Below, piece by piece: positions 47,001 through 57,571 of a DNA stretch of 64,000 nucleotides. The position numbers and the translations under genes are program-made. Below the pieces are notes generated by a model that saw nothing but the letters and a program-made list of their open reading frames with translations, searched no databases and was not told where the DNA came from. Positions within the stretch are counted from its first letter, which is position 1. Every line of letters begins with the position of its first letter. Location: the NCBI RefSeq assembly GCF_001949145.1, contig NW_019091369.1:1791807-1855806 (forward strand), written 5' to 3'. This DNA is from Acanthaster planci. Its lineage: Eukaryota > Echinodermata > Asteroidea > Valvatida > Acanthasteridae.

Positions 47001-49154
47001 TTGAGACCAATCATTATAAAACATGACTCGTTGATTCAGTTTTTTTGTCCATATTGGGGGCATAAGGGAAACACCCCACTCTCATTTTGCCTACAATTTC
47101 TACGGGCGGCCAAAAGTTTGCAGAAAAATCAGTCTCTCCTCAAATTTGTGTCTCATTAATGTTAAAGAGGGTTGTATTTTCATTTATTACTTGGAGGTGA
47201 GTGCATTACTTTCTGGTGTTCTGGTAGCTGTGTGGGATTTTGACCACTTTGCGAGTTACGCTGTTACGTTTGTGCCGACAGCCATTCATACCTTAAGCAG
47301 CCACTTGCAGGAAAACCACAATTGTGACGTAAAAAAGAAAGACTCTATTGGCAGTAAAGAGAACCATTTTTCATTTGTTGGATTTTGAAAGCGCCAATGC
47401 TGAATAGTACAATTAGAATAAAAATAAGAATGTAGTTCTTATTTTCTGGGATTGCTAATACCGAAGGACCCTGAGAGACTCAGACCTTTCTTCTCTTCTT
47501 ACTTTCTTCACGAGGACCTCTCGTTCGTTGTAGAAGTCCTGGAATGTTGACGAGACGAAGAGGCGCACGGCTCTCCAGCCCGAGGAATTCAGACCGCTGG
47601 TTGGGTAGATTATGCTGACGTGGTCCTCGCACTGCGCTTCTATCTCTTTCCAGCACTGGTCCATCACTGCCTGTTCAGGGGTTTCCGGCTCCTTCAACGG
47701 TAAACTGCAAATCACTCCGACATCTTCACAGTGCTGCAGTTAAATTTCATGACCAAGCATCGGGACAATAACGACAAGAATTCAAACTCTCTGAGTTAAC
47801 TAATGTTTCATCAGCGGATCACGAAAGTAGATTAGCAGAATACGTATAACAAACACTACAGTAAGAGTTGCATGCATGGGCATCACTTGATATCCTGTGC
47901 ACAAACCTTATGTGCCTGGTCTGAAAAAAATCCAAGCGTTTTTGAGAAAATATTTCAATATTTCCCTTCTAAATTTGACCTTTTGTGGACATGGTATCAC
48001 CACATATGATGGCAGTTCACCACAGGGCCAAAATAAGTGACGTATATAAATGGAACTCTTTCCTACACTATTTTTTTCCAGAGATCAATTATTACAGAAG
48101 TCAAAATACAGTACCCAATGTTTTCCACATTTCCGTGCTCGTCCTACCTTCTCCAACGGCTTCACGGAAGTCTGCAATGAACGTGTTCTGTCCGCTTCCT
48201 TCTTCCTTTTCCTCTTCCCAAGCACAGCCCCCATCACGCCAGCGCGATGTGCCGCTCACCACAATGTTGACACTGAAAAAAGAGAAGAAAACTTTGCTCC
48301 AAACTGAAACCAACCACACTCCCGGAAAGGAGGAAATGAGTGCAGACCAACCTGTGCTGACACAGAACTGCCATTTGAAAGCAGGAAATGAATGACTTAC
48401 AACCAAGAAGACCTCTTCTGGAAACCAACACAGATATGTAGTGTGCACGTAAATACTAGACCTCTAGACACAAATAATTACACTGCAAACTGATCACTTG
48501 AAATGACTAGAGTCAACGCAAAAATGTACATTAAGTTGACAGAAAACAAGTTTAGAAGGAAATCAGAACAGCATAAATATTACATTCCTGGGTCCAAGTA
48601 CACACCGGTTGGATGAAAACAAACCCACATAAGTTGTATTGTTCGCCTCAATAAAGGCCAGTGAGGCGTGACGAGTGAGGCCCACACCCAACATGCCCAA
48701 TGTTGGGTGTGGGCAAACTATTGTTTGTACTTCCACATAGAAAAAAAACCTTCCTGACTTCATATTTCAAACTGTATAGTAATAGCAGTTTCTTGTAGCA
48801 AGATACCTACTTTTTTAAAAGGTGACCCTGGTTACCAATTTTTTGTTTATTTTCGAAACAATTTATATGCCTAGGACCATGGAGAAATATTTCTATTTGT
48901 CAATGCACGAAGGAAGGACACAAGCCTTCCTCCATGCTCAAAGTTAGTAGTAGGAGTACTCACCAGGACTGAATTCACCATTTATGTCTATTTCATTACC
49001 TCCAGGATTCTATCCTATCAGCAAAAAAAGTTCGATTGATATCCAAAAGCGGATCGCAATGATTAAACTGTGAGAATGACGATAGGCCTCGGCTTGACTT
49101 TAAACCATTCACCTTTGAGCACGTGAAACGCGAGACGGCAAGCTCTTGTGACAT
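40186..49154 (-). CDS. STAND-type NTPase with DUF4062 domain and Cys-rich C-terminus
   Basis: Confident exons: 47723-47503, 46946-46762, 46161-45930, 45632-45546, 45198-45084, 44752-44541, 44156-44078, 43612-43434, 43139-42936, 42519-42307, 41995-41789, 41428-41207, 41021-40844 and 40352-40186. Their phases all match. Adding the tentative exons at 48148-49154 gives 909 residues. The order is DUF4062 (about 129-270), NTPase with Walker A DPGEGKSS (Lys414) and Walker B FLIVVDAVNQ, helical/winged region, then a zinc-knuckle-like tail. The nearest relatives I recognise are the TEP1, NPHP3 and NWD1 type proteins, which share the DUF4062-P-loop order, but no WD40 or long TPR array follows here. STAND proteins act as switch-like scaffolds, in processes ranging from innate immunity to ciliary and ribonucleoprotein biology. 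The role of this one is unknown and I assign no symbol. Confidence 0.82.
40545..40730 (-). repeat. Dispersed repeat family R1, copy C (reverse)
   Basis: Read on the minus strand it shows AAGAGAGGGCGCTATTTC, GGAGGCTCCTTTGATC, GGTTCACGAATGACTAGG and GGCTCTTTTCAACC in the family order. It lies in the last intron of the STAND gene. Confidence 0.85.
41207..42519 (-). CDS. STAND gene: helical region after the NTPase
   Basis: Exons 42519-42307, 41995-41789 and 41428-41207 are all phase 0. They encode LRELP-like helical segments, including FGVFEQVTDRIRELPDSL and HRELADYYQYH. The latter resembles the first helices of a TPR-type or winged-helix extension as in TEP1 and NPHP3, but it is not followed by a repeat array. 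Confidence 0.82.
42681..42865 (+). repeat. Dispersed repeat family R2, copy 2
   Basis: Ordered blocks TCACGATGCTGCCATGTTT, CTGATAAAAGGGAGCAGACT and AAGATGGCTGCCCCGTGA match 13441-13625. It lies in an intron of the STAND gene on the opposite strand. Confidence 0.8.
42936..44752 (-). CDS. STAND gene: NTPase exons
   Basis: Exon 44752-44541 ends with VVVADPGEGKSSLMARF, a Walker A P-loop. Exon 43612-43434 ends with QFLIVVDAVNQ, a Walker B strand. Exon 43139-42936 carries NLRCVVSTTRED, matching the strand that follows Walker B in NACHT-like ATPases. The linking exons 44156-44078, 45198-45084 and 45632-45546 keep phase. Confidence 0.88.
45278..45480 (+). repeat. Dispersed repeat family R1, copy D
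   Basis: It carries GGGAGGGCGCTATTTCC, GGTTCACGAACGACTAGG, ACATCGCTACCAACAA and GGCTCTTTTCAACCGATGAG. It lies in the STAND intron between exons 45632-45546 and 45198-45084. Confidence 0.85.
45930..47733 (-). CDS. STAND gene: DUF4062 exons
   Basis: Three exons (47723 or 47733 to 47503, 46946-46762, 46161-45930) encode the DUF4062 signature: VRLFVSSTFQDFYNERE, then FPELREWC, LHLVECDLRWGV, CMEEI, MLGNRYGWIPP and SITHMEILLGAY. The FVSSTF...ER...DLRWG...YGWIPP series is characteristic of the TIR-like DUF4062 fold found at the front of TEP1- and NPHP3-type proteins. Confidence 0.9.
48148..49154 (-). CDS. STAND gene, tentative 5' exons 1-4
   Basis: Proposed exons are 49154-49113 (ATG; MSQELAVSRFTCSK), 49009-48964 (NPGGNEIDINGEFSP), a 16-bp micro-exon 48367-48352, and 48272-48148 (VNIVVSGTSRW to ADFREAVGE). 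All phases join, and donors such as CCTG|GTGAGT are strong. The micro-exon is inferred mainly from phase. The junction to the next exon needs the acceptor GAAG|AT at 47724. An alternative CAG acceptor at 47734 would give phase 0 and would not join to this exon set. Confidence 0.4.
48680..48714. repeat. Perfect 15-bp hairpin
   Basis: GCCCACACCCAACAT (48680-48694) is followed by a 5-bp spacer and its exact reverse complement (48700-48714). It lies between tentative 5' exons of the STAND gene. Confidence 0.9.
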
Positions 49155-49426
49155 TTGTGATATGCTCCCGCAAAGTGATCAGCTGTGGTTTTTGTTTTGG
49201 CCTAGGTGGAATTCCGGTTTGGAGTCACGCAAAACTTATCATTTAAATTTTTCACATTCATTTATTACCATTTACATCACTAAAACACATAATAAAACAT
49301 TTATACCTGTTTTTTCATTTAAAATGTAATAAATGTCTCTTTACATTTATTTATTAACAAATTCTTGGCATGCAGCAAACTTCTAATTTGGTAAGAGTCT
49401 AATAGTGCCTTTGATGATTAATAAAT
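49155..49426. promoter_or_regulatory. Putative bidirectional promoter between STAND gene and LAS1L
   Basis: Only 272 bp separate the proposed divergent start codons. The LAS1L start lies in AATATGGCGGC (49424-49434), an exact match to the YY1-type start-proximal motif AANATGGCGGC common in TATA-less housekeeping genes. The shared promoter depends on the tentative STAND first exon. Confidence 0.45.
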
Positions 49427-52400
49427 ATGGCGGCGCCCATGAAGTACCAAACACGAGTGGTTGGCTGGAAAAATAAACGGGAATTTGAGGACGTTTATGA
49501 GTGCCTGTACGATGTCAGTGCTGAAAGGAAGCATGATGGTCTGGGGAAAATAAATGCATGGAAATGCCGGTATGAATTTACCTGGTATTGGTTGTGCCGT
49601 GGTTACGGAGGAATGCGCGATCGGTTGAAACAAATTCCTGACTTCAGCACGTGGCCAATGAATAGCCTCAAACAAAGCCTAGGGCCAGGCCAGATGACAT
49701 GTCGATATCACGTCATGCATGAAAATTATTGGGCATGTTCATGATGTTGGAAAAATTTAATTGATAGGCCCAAGCATTGCTATTGCAAAGCGTGATCGGC
49801 TGGTCAGTGCTGGATGCACAACACAACCAGTGTTCATTATCTTTGTTCCAGTAAGTTAGCGCACTGTTCTATACTATAGCCTGGCAACAAACTCAACTTT
49901 CTCAAACTGTTTGAAGGCTTAAGGAACCATGACTCAATGAGTGATGGGCTTATGCAAGAAAACCACAATTTTCCAAACCAAGTTCGCTGCAACCGCACAG
50001 TCGAATTACGCCATTTTGTTATGTTTGTTTCTCATCTGGTTATTACCCAACTCAGGCATTTTGAATTGGAAAAGGTGTTTTCTTGGTAAACGACCAGGTA
50101 TTTTCCCTTCTAAAGTGAACTTATTCTCTGGGCATGTTTTTGCTTCCTGGTGGTGAAGGCCCTTGAAATATACAATCCCTCCAAATTGGACAACCAGACT
50201 GACAAAAAATTTGATTGACAGATTGCGCAAAAATGGAGCAATCATGCAAATCAACTGATTGCACCCGACATTTTCAGCACAGAGTTCCACGTGTGTTCAG
50301 GTTTTAGGCCTGTGTAGTTGTCACATCAAGTGGCATGCTTACATCACGTGTATTGACATGCTTGAATTGTCATATACCCTGGCTCTGAGATTCAGTACGC
50401 AGTTCCCGTTTCCAAACTGTTTCACTTGTACACCGACTTTCTGCTTCTAATTCTAATAGGGTTTTGAACTTTTGTAAAGTTAACAGATTTTCACATCTTT
50501 TGAGTTTGTTCCACTTCCATGACTCGCAGATTAGCTGACAAGATGTCGGTTGCTATTGAATGTACAGCCACCCTTGTAGAAGCAACGTTAATGGACGAGA
50601 ATGAGACAGAGCCAAGTCGCTTACAGCTTATCTACTGCATGGCTGTCATCCGGTAAGAGTTTGACGAGGCTCGATTGCAAAAAAGTTCAAACTGATCTTA
50701 TAACTTACTGGTCACAGAAAGACGTGATACACATTGGCTCATTTTTTTGAAGATGTTCAGTAATTCTTTACCAGTTACAATGACAACCTTCTGTGAAAAA
50801 AAATGGTTTTAGCTCAGTGAATTTCATTCTTTTGCAGATTTGTTAACTTAATAACAGGATTCCTACAAACTAAAGCACAGTCACAGCCTGTAGTTTCACT
50901 TGCAAAAGAGGTAAGAGTTCAGTTAAATAAATTATAACTTCTTCAGGCATCGTCGCAAAGAACCTTGGTTAAATTACTCAGATTCAACCACTGTTATGAA
51001 ACAAAAATACTGTGAGTTGATACAAGCTTCAACTTACAGTGAAGAAATGAATAATTTTAGTTCTTTTTAAGAAGGAGAGATTGGCAGGCTTTTCCTGTAA
51101 AATTCTGCAGTCAAGGTGTTTTTTTTGTGCCAAGCACAGAAATTTTGTCAGCCTGGAAGGCATAACTAGGGAAACAATTATTTTGCACTTTTGTATACAG
51201 ATTCAGTGAACTAGCTTGTTCAGAATATCAACAGCAAGGGAGGTTGTCTGGCATTGGTTTCCATAAAATGAACAACACTTTAAAGGGTACTTATTGCATG
51301 CATAAAGAAGTCTGTTCAACCTGTTTGCGCCACATTCAAAATAAAACAGAATTTCCAAAATTCCCTCCCTCCCCCAAAAGAAATTAAAGTCATGTTATCA
51401 AAAATTGGGTAGTTTGGGGAACAGATAGCACCACAATTTTTCCTTTTTTTTCTTCCTAAGTATTACATTTTACTAAAGTGTTTCCGTAAAATTGGGAACC
51501 GACCACAAACACGAAGTCTTGTTTTTTAGATAGGGCTTCCAGAGTGGTTGGTGGAGCTACGTCACGATGCGACCCACAAGCACCTGCCCCCGCTGGCCAC
51601 CCTCCGACGTGCCGCCCGGACCGGCCTGGCCTGGCTCAGGGAGAATTTCTGGGAGAAGCAGTGCAGGAGTGAAGCACAAGACTCTCCAATTGAGGAGAAG
51701 GATATTGTGTATCCTCCAAACATTAACGGCGTTGAAGGTATGGACTGGATGCTGTTTTGCGCATTAAACACATTAGGAAGAAAAGAAATTGTGACATGCT
51801 TAATGTAAATAGGTAAGCTAATGACCGACAATCGGCCTTGGAATTAATACAGAGAAATGTAAATTAACTTTGATTCTTCTTTTGAGAAGGATATAATTGC
51901 ATTGTCGGCTAATCTGGTGTGGCTGTAACTTTGGAATTCCTTTTTTCTCACAATTGCATTATTAATTTTGTGTCACTTTTTTAGTAAATCTATAATGTGA
52001 AAGATCATGTGCTCATCACACTAAGCATCTTTCAAATTTTCCTGCTTTCAGATGATATCAAGAAACTAATCATTGCTTACCAACAAGCACAGTTCCAGGT
52101 AATCATGCCAAAGATTGGTTTCTTGGTTTTTTACAAATTCTCAAAGAAATGCTAGATTTGCTCACTCAAGCACCTAAACCTTAAACCATGCCCTTTAAAG
52201 AATACAAGCAGTTGAACTTTAAATACTTCCAGTATTCCAATACATCGTGGCATTTTATGCAGCGGTCATCTTATGAATTTTAAAAAACATGAAGGGAAAA
52301 ATTACAATGTCTCCTTGGCAGAATGTGCAGAGTGGTTGCCTTGGTGAAAGTGATGACGTCCGAGAAATCTTGTGCAATTTGGAGCAATGCTTTGCAGACC

Positions 52401-55196
52401 CAGAAGCAAGGTATGGCCATTGTAGCTTCCATCCAACTTTCCAAAAATACCCTGAAACCTTCCTGTATCTCTTCTCCTCTAACATCTATTCTGGTATTAT
52501 CTGCTCTTGCTGTGTAAGTCTTTCACGAATAATGGAAATTTAGAAAACAATCTTTGGCTCAGTGTTTATCAAGATTTCTTTGACTGCTTTTCCTTTTAGG
52601 TACCTCTTAATTTCACTTCTCTTGCAAGATGGCTACCTGGTACCCACCTCAGAGCAGCTTCAAGCCCTGAACTTAAGAGAAGGTGAGCTGGAGGATTTTG
52701 TTCCCCCCCCCCAGAGAAGGTCACCCCATACTCTCTGGCAGTTTTTATTTCCAGGGATTTGCAACATGTCCACAAGTTTGTCCGCAAGGACAAAGACATA
52801 AGTCTTTCTGACAGTACCTCCTGAAAACTTGAAATGTTCCTCTGACTTTTGGCGGTTGCTTTTGTTTTGTAGGCTTTGCAATCACCAGGGGCATCATTTG
52901 CATCCACCGCACGGTCTGCCAGTTCTGGAGGCCCCTGCTGATGCTCTTACACTCACTGGAGCTCACCCCCCTGCTGCTGCAGTCCATCATCAGGGAGCTG
53001 GGTAAATTCAGGACCACCGAGAGTCAAGAGGCGACCTATCTGGTGGGATGGGCCATGCAGATCATAATGGCATGCAGTAAGATTTCCGTGTGTGTTAGAC
53101 GCTTTACTTTGCTGTGCTGTTTTCAGGTCTCTCACATGCCCAGTCACTAGTAACAGAATGAACAAATGATGACATCACTTTGGGTGAAAACTGTTGAGAG
53201 TTCCTATAGAGGGATCCCAATACGACTTTTTTAGCATCGATCTGCGCACTTCCACGTTTGGAAACGAGGCTGTATGTGTCAGCTTCAATTCTTAATACGA
53301 TCAGACGATTGAAAGTAAGGAGTCAAGACACAAAATACATAAAGGTATGTTAAATTCAGACTTTTAAGGCCACAATTTTTTGTTAAAGAGTCTTTCAAAA
53401 TGACTCGACACGTAAAATCAAAAGAAAAAACAATGACAATTGACCGCGAACTAACGTACCTGCGATGGCCGTGTATCTGTGCAGTGGGCGTGATTTAAAC
53501 TGAAGTGGTGTCACACTTACGAACCAGATACTGCATGTACTGTGTCGACTCCGCAGGCGCGCGCGACCAAGTTCTACACAGAGAGCCTCGGTTTCGATGC
53601 GGATATGCGCAGACGGCGCTAATGTGAAACCCATCAATTGGTTTACTTTGTGCAAGTTTTTTATCCAAAGACCTTTTTACTCAAACATGCCCCTGGCGAC
53701 TTGCAACTCATTTTCTCAGGTTGAGTTGCACTTTTTTTGAACACACCTCTCTTCTCAATAATTTTTTCCCCGCAGCCATCGATAAGAAATCGTACAGGGC
53801 ATATGTGGGGCTCTTCAAGGACAGCCTTGAACTCCCGTGGAGCGATCTCTTGGACGAGTGCTTCCATCAACCCAACACATTCACCCTGGAACTGCTGCGA
53901 TAGTAAGTCTTCAGGCTCGAATCTGTACATTTCCGCAATTTGAAAATGGCAAAATTATTGAGATGGTGTTCCCTCGATTTCCTTAATACAAGGGTTTGAA
54001 GTTTTCAGATTTTGGACAAAATTTATGAATATGAAACAACCGCTAACCTTTCTTTGCCTTTTTTCCAAAGGCTGCAGTGGATTTTCACACAGCGCATCTG
54101 TTTTCACTTATTCTATCTAGAATGTACTTGGAGTGTGCTTAGACCATTTTTATGAAAAACATTTTTTATTAAATGGTCTGAAATACATTCTTTCATCTAT
54201 TTTGTTCTTGTTTCTTTTTTTTCTTTTGTTTTTGTCAGCATCTTGCCAAACATGAACTCCGTAATGTCCAAGCAAGCCCAGGCCAACGTGAGGCACCTGG
54301 CATCCACCTACTGCAAAGCCCTGGAATCTCAAGAGCCTGTGTCACTAACATCCAATGGTGGCATTGATGAAGTCAAGGGGGTTTACACTGCAGAGGACAT
54401 TCCCAGATCAGAGGGGGGACATTTTCCTTGCAAGAGCCAATTGAGCAATGAGCAGTTGAGCTTCGGGGACAAGATGGAAGTTTCAGAGAGCGGTAGTACT
54501 TCAGTCCCAATCCTTAAGGAAAGGGATAATTTTCAGCCCTGGTCCACAAGCACAGGTATGACTTCACACATTAGCATCCACATTTCCAACCCAAAGAAAA
54601 CCTCGCAAATCACATACACTACTGATGTGGACGAAGCAAGCTTTGCTCACAGCCTGTCGCATACTTTTTTCTCTTTTCAAAATTCCACAGCTCAGGTCGA
54701 TTGGTCCAAGTTTCCCATAGGGTCGTTACCGGGGCAACCGGATGACCCCAACTCCCTGGTGCTCAACTTCCCACAATGCAGCAGCACAAGAGGCAACTCC
54801 AAGTAACTATCTGCTTTTCTGTACTAGTATTGATTGCCTGTGAGCCAGAACCAAAGAACTGGCCTCAACCGGTTCTATCCGCCCAGAACTCACACAAACT
54901 AGTCACATATTTATATCATTATCAGGTAATTGCTTACATTCTGTACTCAGTGTTGAAGCCACAGAAGACAAAAGTCCAGTACTTTGTCATTTTTTGTTAC
55001 TTTGCCCAGGTTGTGGAGTTTACCAACATCTTTACAGGAAGAGCCATCGTCAGCAGCGGCCACATCGACAAGCTTTCTGAAAACAGCCGAGGCTCAAATG
55101 GACAGACATCTCTGGACAAAGAGCCAGTTGGACATCATCAAGGACAGACTACATGTCTTCATGAAACCCTTCAGTGACCAAAATGACCAGAACTGA
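49427..55196 (+). CDS. LAS1L: LAS1L: HEPN endoribonuclease for ITS2 pre-rRNA processing (12 exons)
   Basis: Exons are 49427-49569, 50530-50652, 50838-50910, 51530-51737, 52052-52098, 52322-52410, 52600-52682, 52873-53076, 53776-53902, 54239-54555, 54691-54802 and 55010-55196. All phases join, giving 570 residues (human is about 730). With its kinase partner NOL9, LAS1L cleaves ITS2 during 60S subunit maturation in the nucleolus. The HEPN catalytic motif RHDATH is intact at residues 124-129. Conserved segments are VVGWKNKREFEDV and WKCR at the front, QDGYLVPTSEQL in the middle, and VDWSKFPIGSLPGQPDDP with a final LW.K.QLDIIKDRL helix at the end. Human LAS1L has a long acidic stretch before the C-terminal motif. 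Here that region is short and not strongly acidic. Exon 6 has a possible alternative acceptor 9 bp downstream (52331). Confidence 0.94.
50530..51737 (+). CDS. LAS1L: LAS1L exons 2-4: HEPN nuclease domain
   Basis: Exon 2 encodes LQLIYCMAVIR, exon 3 FVNLITGFLQTKAQS, and exon 4 IGLPEWLVELRHDATHK. This is the family series (LLYGMALVRFVNLI-like, then PxWIVxLRHxxTH) with the arginine and both histidines of the active site present. Confidence 0.95.
54239..55196 (+). CDS. LAS1L: LAS1L exons 10-12: linker and conserved C-terminus
   Basis: Exon 10 begins ILPNMNSVMSKQAQANV and contains a Ser/Glu-rich linker. Exon 11 carries the conserved WSKFPIGSLPGQ motif that binds the partner complex in the family. 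Reading through exon 11 gives a stop at 54806, but the donor CCAA|GTAACT joins in phase to exon 12, which restores the family's terminal LW...Q....I helix. The gene therefore ends at the TGA at 55194-55196. Confidence 0.85.
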
Positions 55197-55429
55197 GATG
55201 ACCACAGTGCCACCGACACCTGGCGATCAAAAGCTGGGTTTTCAGGCTCCAATTTATTTCAACAACCTGTGGAAAGTTCAAATGTCAAACCGGTCAGGCC
55301 AAGAGACTTCAAAAAGGATACAGTTAGTGTGTTCTGTTTTCTATGGAACGCAGGGTTACTTTAACACTTTTTTTTGCAAGTCCACCTTTCGGATTCTAAT
55401 TTATACATCTGGAAGACAACATTCTGTGA

Positions 55430-55435
55430 AATAAA
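55430..55435 (+). terminator. Polyadenylation signal AATAAA for LAS1L
   Basis: A canonical AATAAA lies 234 bp after the LAS1L stop codon. Further AAUAAA-like words occur near 55600. Confidence 0.6.
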
Positions 55436-55436
55436 C

Positions 55437-57571
55437 ACCAAATATCAAGTCTTGTTAAAAACATATTCCTGTAACTGGAGCGGAAAAACACACAGTTTTA
55501 TAAGATAATTTTTTTCAGTTAGAAAGATAAAATGCATGTTTTTTAATGTGCCTCACAACTGTTTGATAACATAAAAATGATTTTGATGGTTATAGAAATA
55601 AAAAGATGTGATGGACGTCACATTTCAAGATATATATGAACTGTGTTCAGTGACCCTTTCCTTGTCTAATGATTTGGTAACCAGCCCCTGCTGCATTGCA
55701 GGACTGTTCTGGGATGTGGTTTCCAATGGTAAAATTGGAATCCCTGTGCCCAAAACTACCTTTTTTTCATCTATTTAATCACTGACCCCAAGAAGGGCCT
55801 TTGTGCCAAACCAAACCTTCAATTTTTCAGACAAGCCTAGTTTTGTGTTGTATGTAACTCATGAATTCATCCATAATTTCCAGTGGTGGATTAAAATATG
55901 GTTGGGAATTGTCTCAATGCTATAACTTTGTTCAGATCTGGAGGATTTCTTGGTCCACATTTTGGCTGTAATAGGTAGTTACGGTTCTTTGACCGGGGGA
56001 GGAAATTGAAAGTCGGATACCTCGTGGTATTACATGAAACAGCCGTTGACACCTTCAACTACTTCAGGCTGGTGCCCATCCACTCAAGTTCTGTTATGTC
56101 TACTTACTTAGTGGGATCAGGTACCGTTCGTTAAATTCACTTGCTAGTTCGCCGTTTGTGTCGCGCATGCATCGAGCCTCTTGTGCTTGGAGATGGAGGC
56201 GAATCGCGAGTTCGCCTCGAAAAAAAAACCTTCATATAATGCGTGAAATGTCTTCCTTTGTCTCTTGCTACCGGTAGTTGACGTTAGTATATTTTTTTCT
56301 GTTGTTGTTCGTTCGGTGGTTGACGAGCTGCGTAGAATTGGCATTTGTGTGCGCGCATCATTCAGGTGAGCATGACCATGGCATGACAGTGCTAGGCATG
56401 GCTAAACACTAACTTATAATCTAAGTTAGGTAGGTCTGTAGAACTAGAAACCGATAAAATTGTGCAGAAAATGCTTAATAGTCAGAATACCTCGTAGCCT
56501 TTCTATAAAAATAGAAAGAGTTCCATACACTGATATGATGGACATGCCTTGAAATGTTGTGTGACACCTGTCATGCCTGTACGTACATCAACATGCCTGT
56601 CCCATGTCACTCAGCCTGTCATGCCTATGCGTGCACAAACCTTAAGTGAAAAATTCTAAGTAATCTAGCCTAAAGTAAATGCTTGAGCATTTACCCTGCT
56701 TTGACTTTTGGAAGAGTTGTTTTATTCAGACATCACTCATTTTTCCCCACTGGCATGCCAACAGCGCCGAGTGGTACATCGTGTACATGTATGTCAGCCA
56801 TCAGTAAGCAATGACGTGCCCTCAACTTTCATAAGGCCAGATTTAGCAGGGAAAATATCAAAGCATTTACTTAGAAACTACTGAGAGGTTTTTCAGAACA
56901 GTCGCAAAAGAGTCATGTAAAGGATATATATCCAGTGAAGTCCAAGTACGAAACGCTATTCCTTAACTTTGTAGGTCATGGTATGACACGGCTGATTGAC
57001 CACTGTAGGGGGAAACTTAGTTTATGTCCAGCCAGGAACTCTGTCTGAAGCAATAGTGCAGACACTGAGTCCAGTTTCTTTTTGTGAAAGGGACTGAAAG
57101 AAAGCGTCTCTTGTGTTACCCCCTAGAATTTTATAGAACTAGTGGTTTGTTGTTGCATATGCTCCAACAGTGTATGAACATTCTTGGGCGCATTGCAGAA
57201 CTGTGAGCCTTGTAGTTTTAGGGTACTCTCTTGCATGGTAAGTTGGATCTCCATCGTGTCCATGCTTATAAGAACATTTGGTCTTAAATTGGACTCTTGT
57301 AGGTATTGGTTTATAGCAGGGCAGCATCAATGAAAGTGACTACATTGTGATAGTCGGTGACGTCGTTTGTTGAAGAATCGTCTTCTGCCCGTTTCTCCTC
57401 TGCCTGGTTTCCTCAAAAGTCAGACATTTTGTGTCTAAAAAGGGGAAAAAGTTTCATTTCCTCAAGGTTTCTTGTTGACATCCCTACATCCTCTGCAGAT
57501 TTGTCATTCGTCAGACTGGCAATTCTCATCCCAGAGACTGATCCCACCCCCCCTCCCGCCTTGAGATCACA
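55437..57571. other. Intergenic region between LAS1L and SHPRH
   Basis: No coding exon recognised. The last few hundred bases before 57572 (including a pyrimidine-rich stretch near 57540-57560) are presumably the SHPRH promoter and 5' UTR. No repeats of the families named elsewhere were seen. Confidence 0.5.

Noticed and set aside
40186-55196. STAND NTPase plus HEPN nuclease as a bacterial-style defence operon
   Set aside because: Both are intron-rich animal genes transcribed divergently, and LAS1L is a conserved ribosome-biogenesis gene. Only the promoter arrangement is worth checking.
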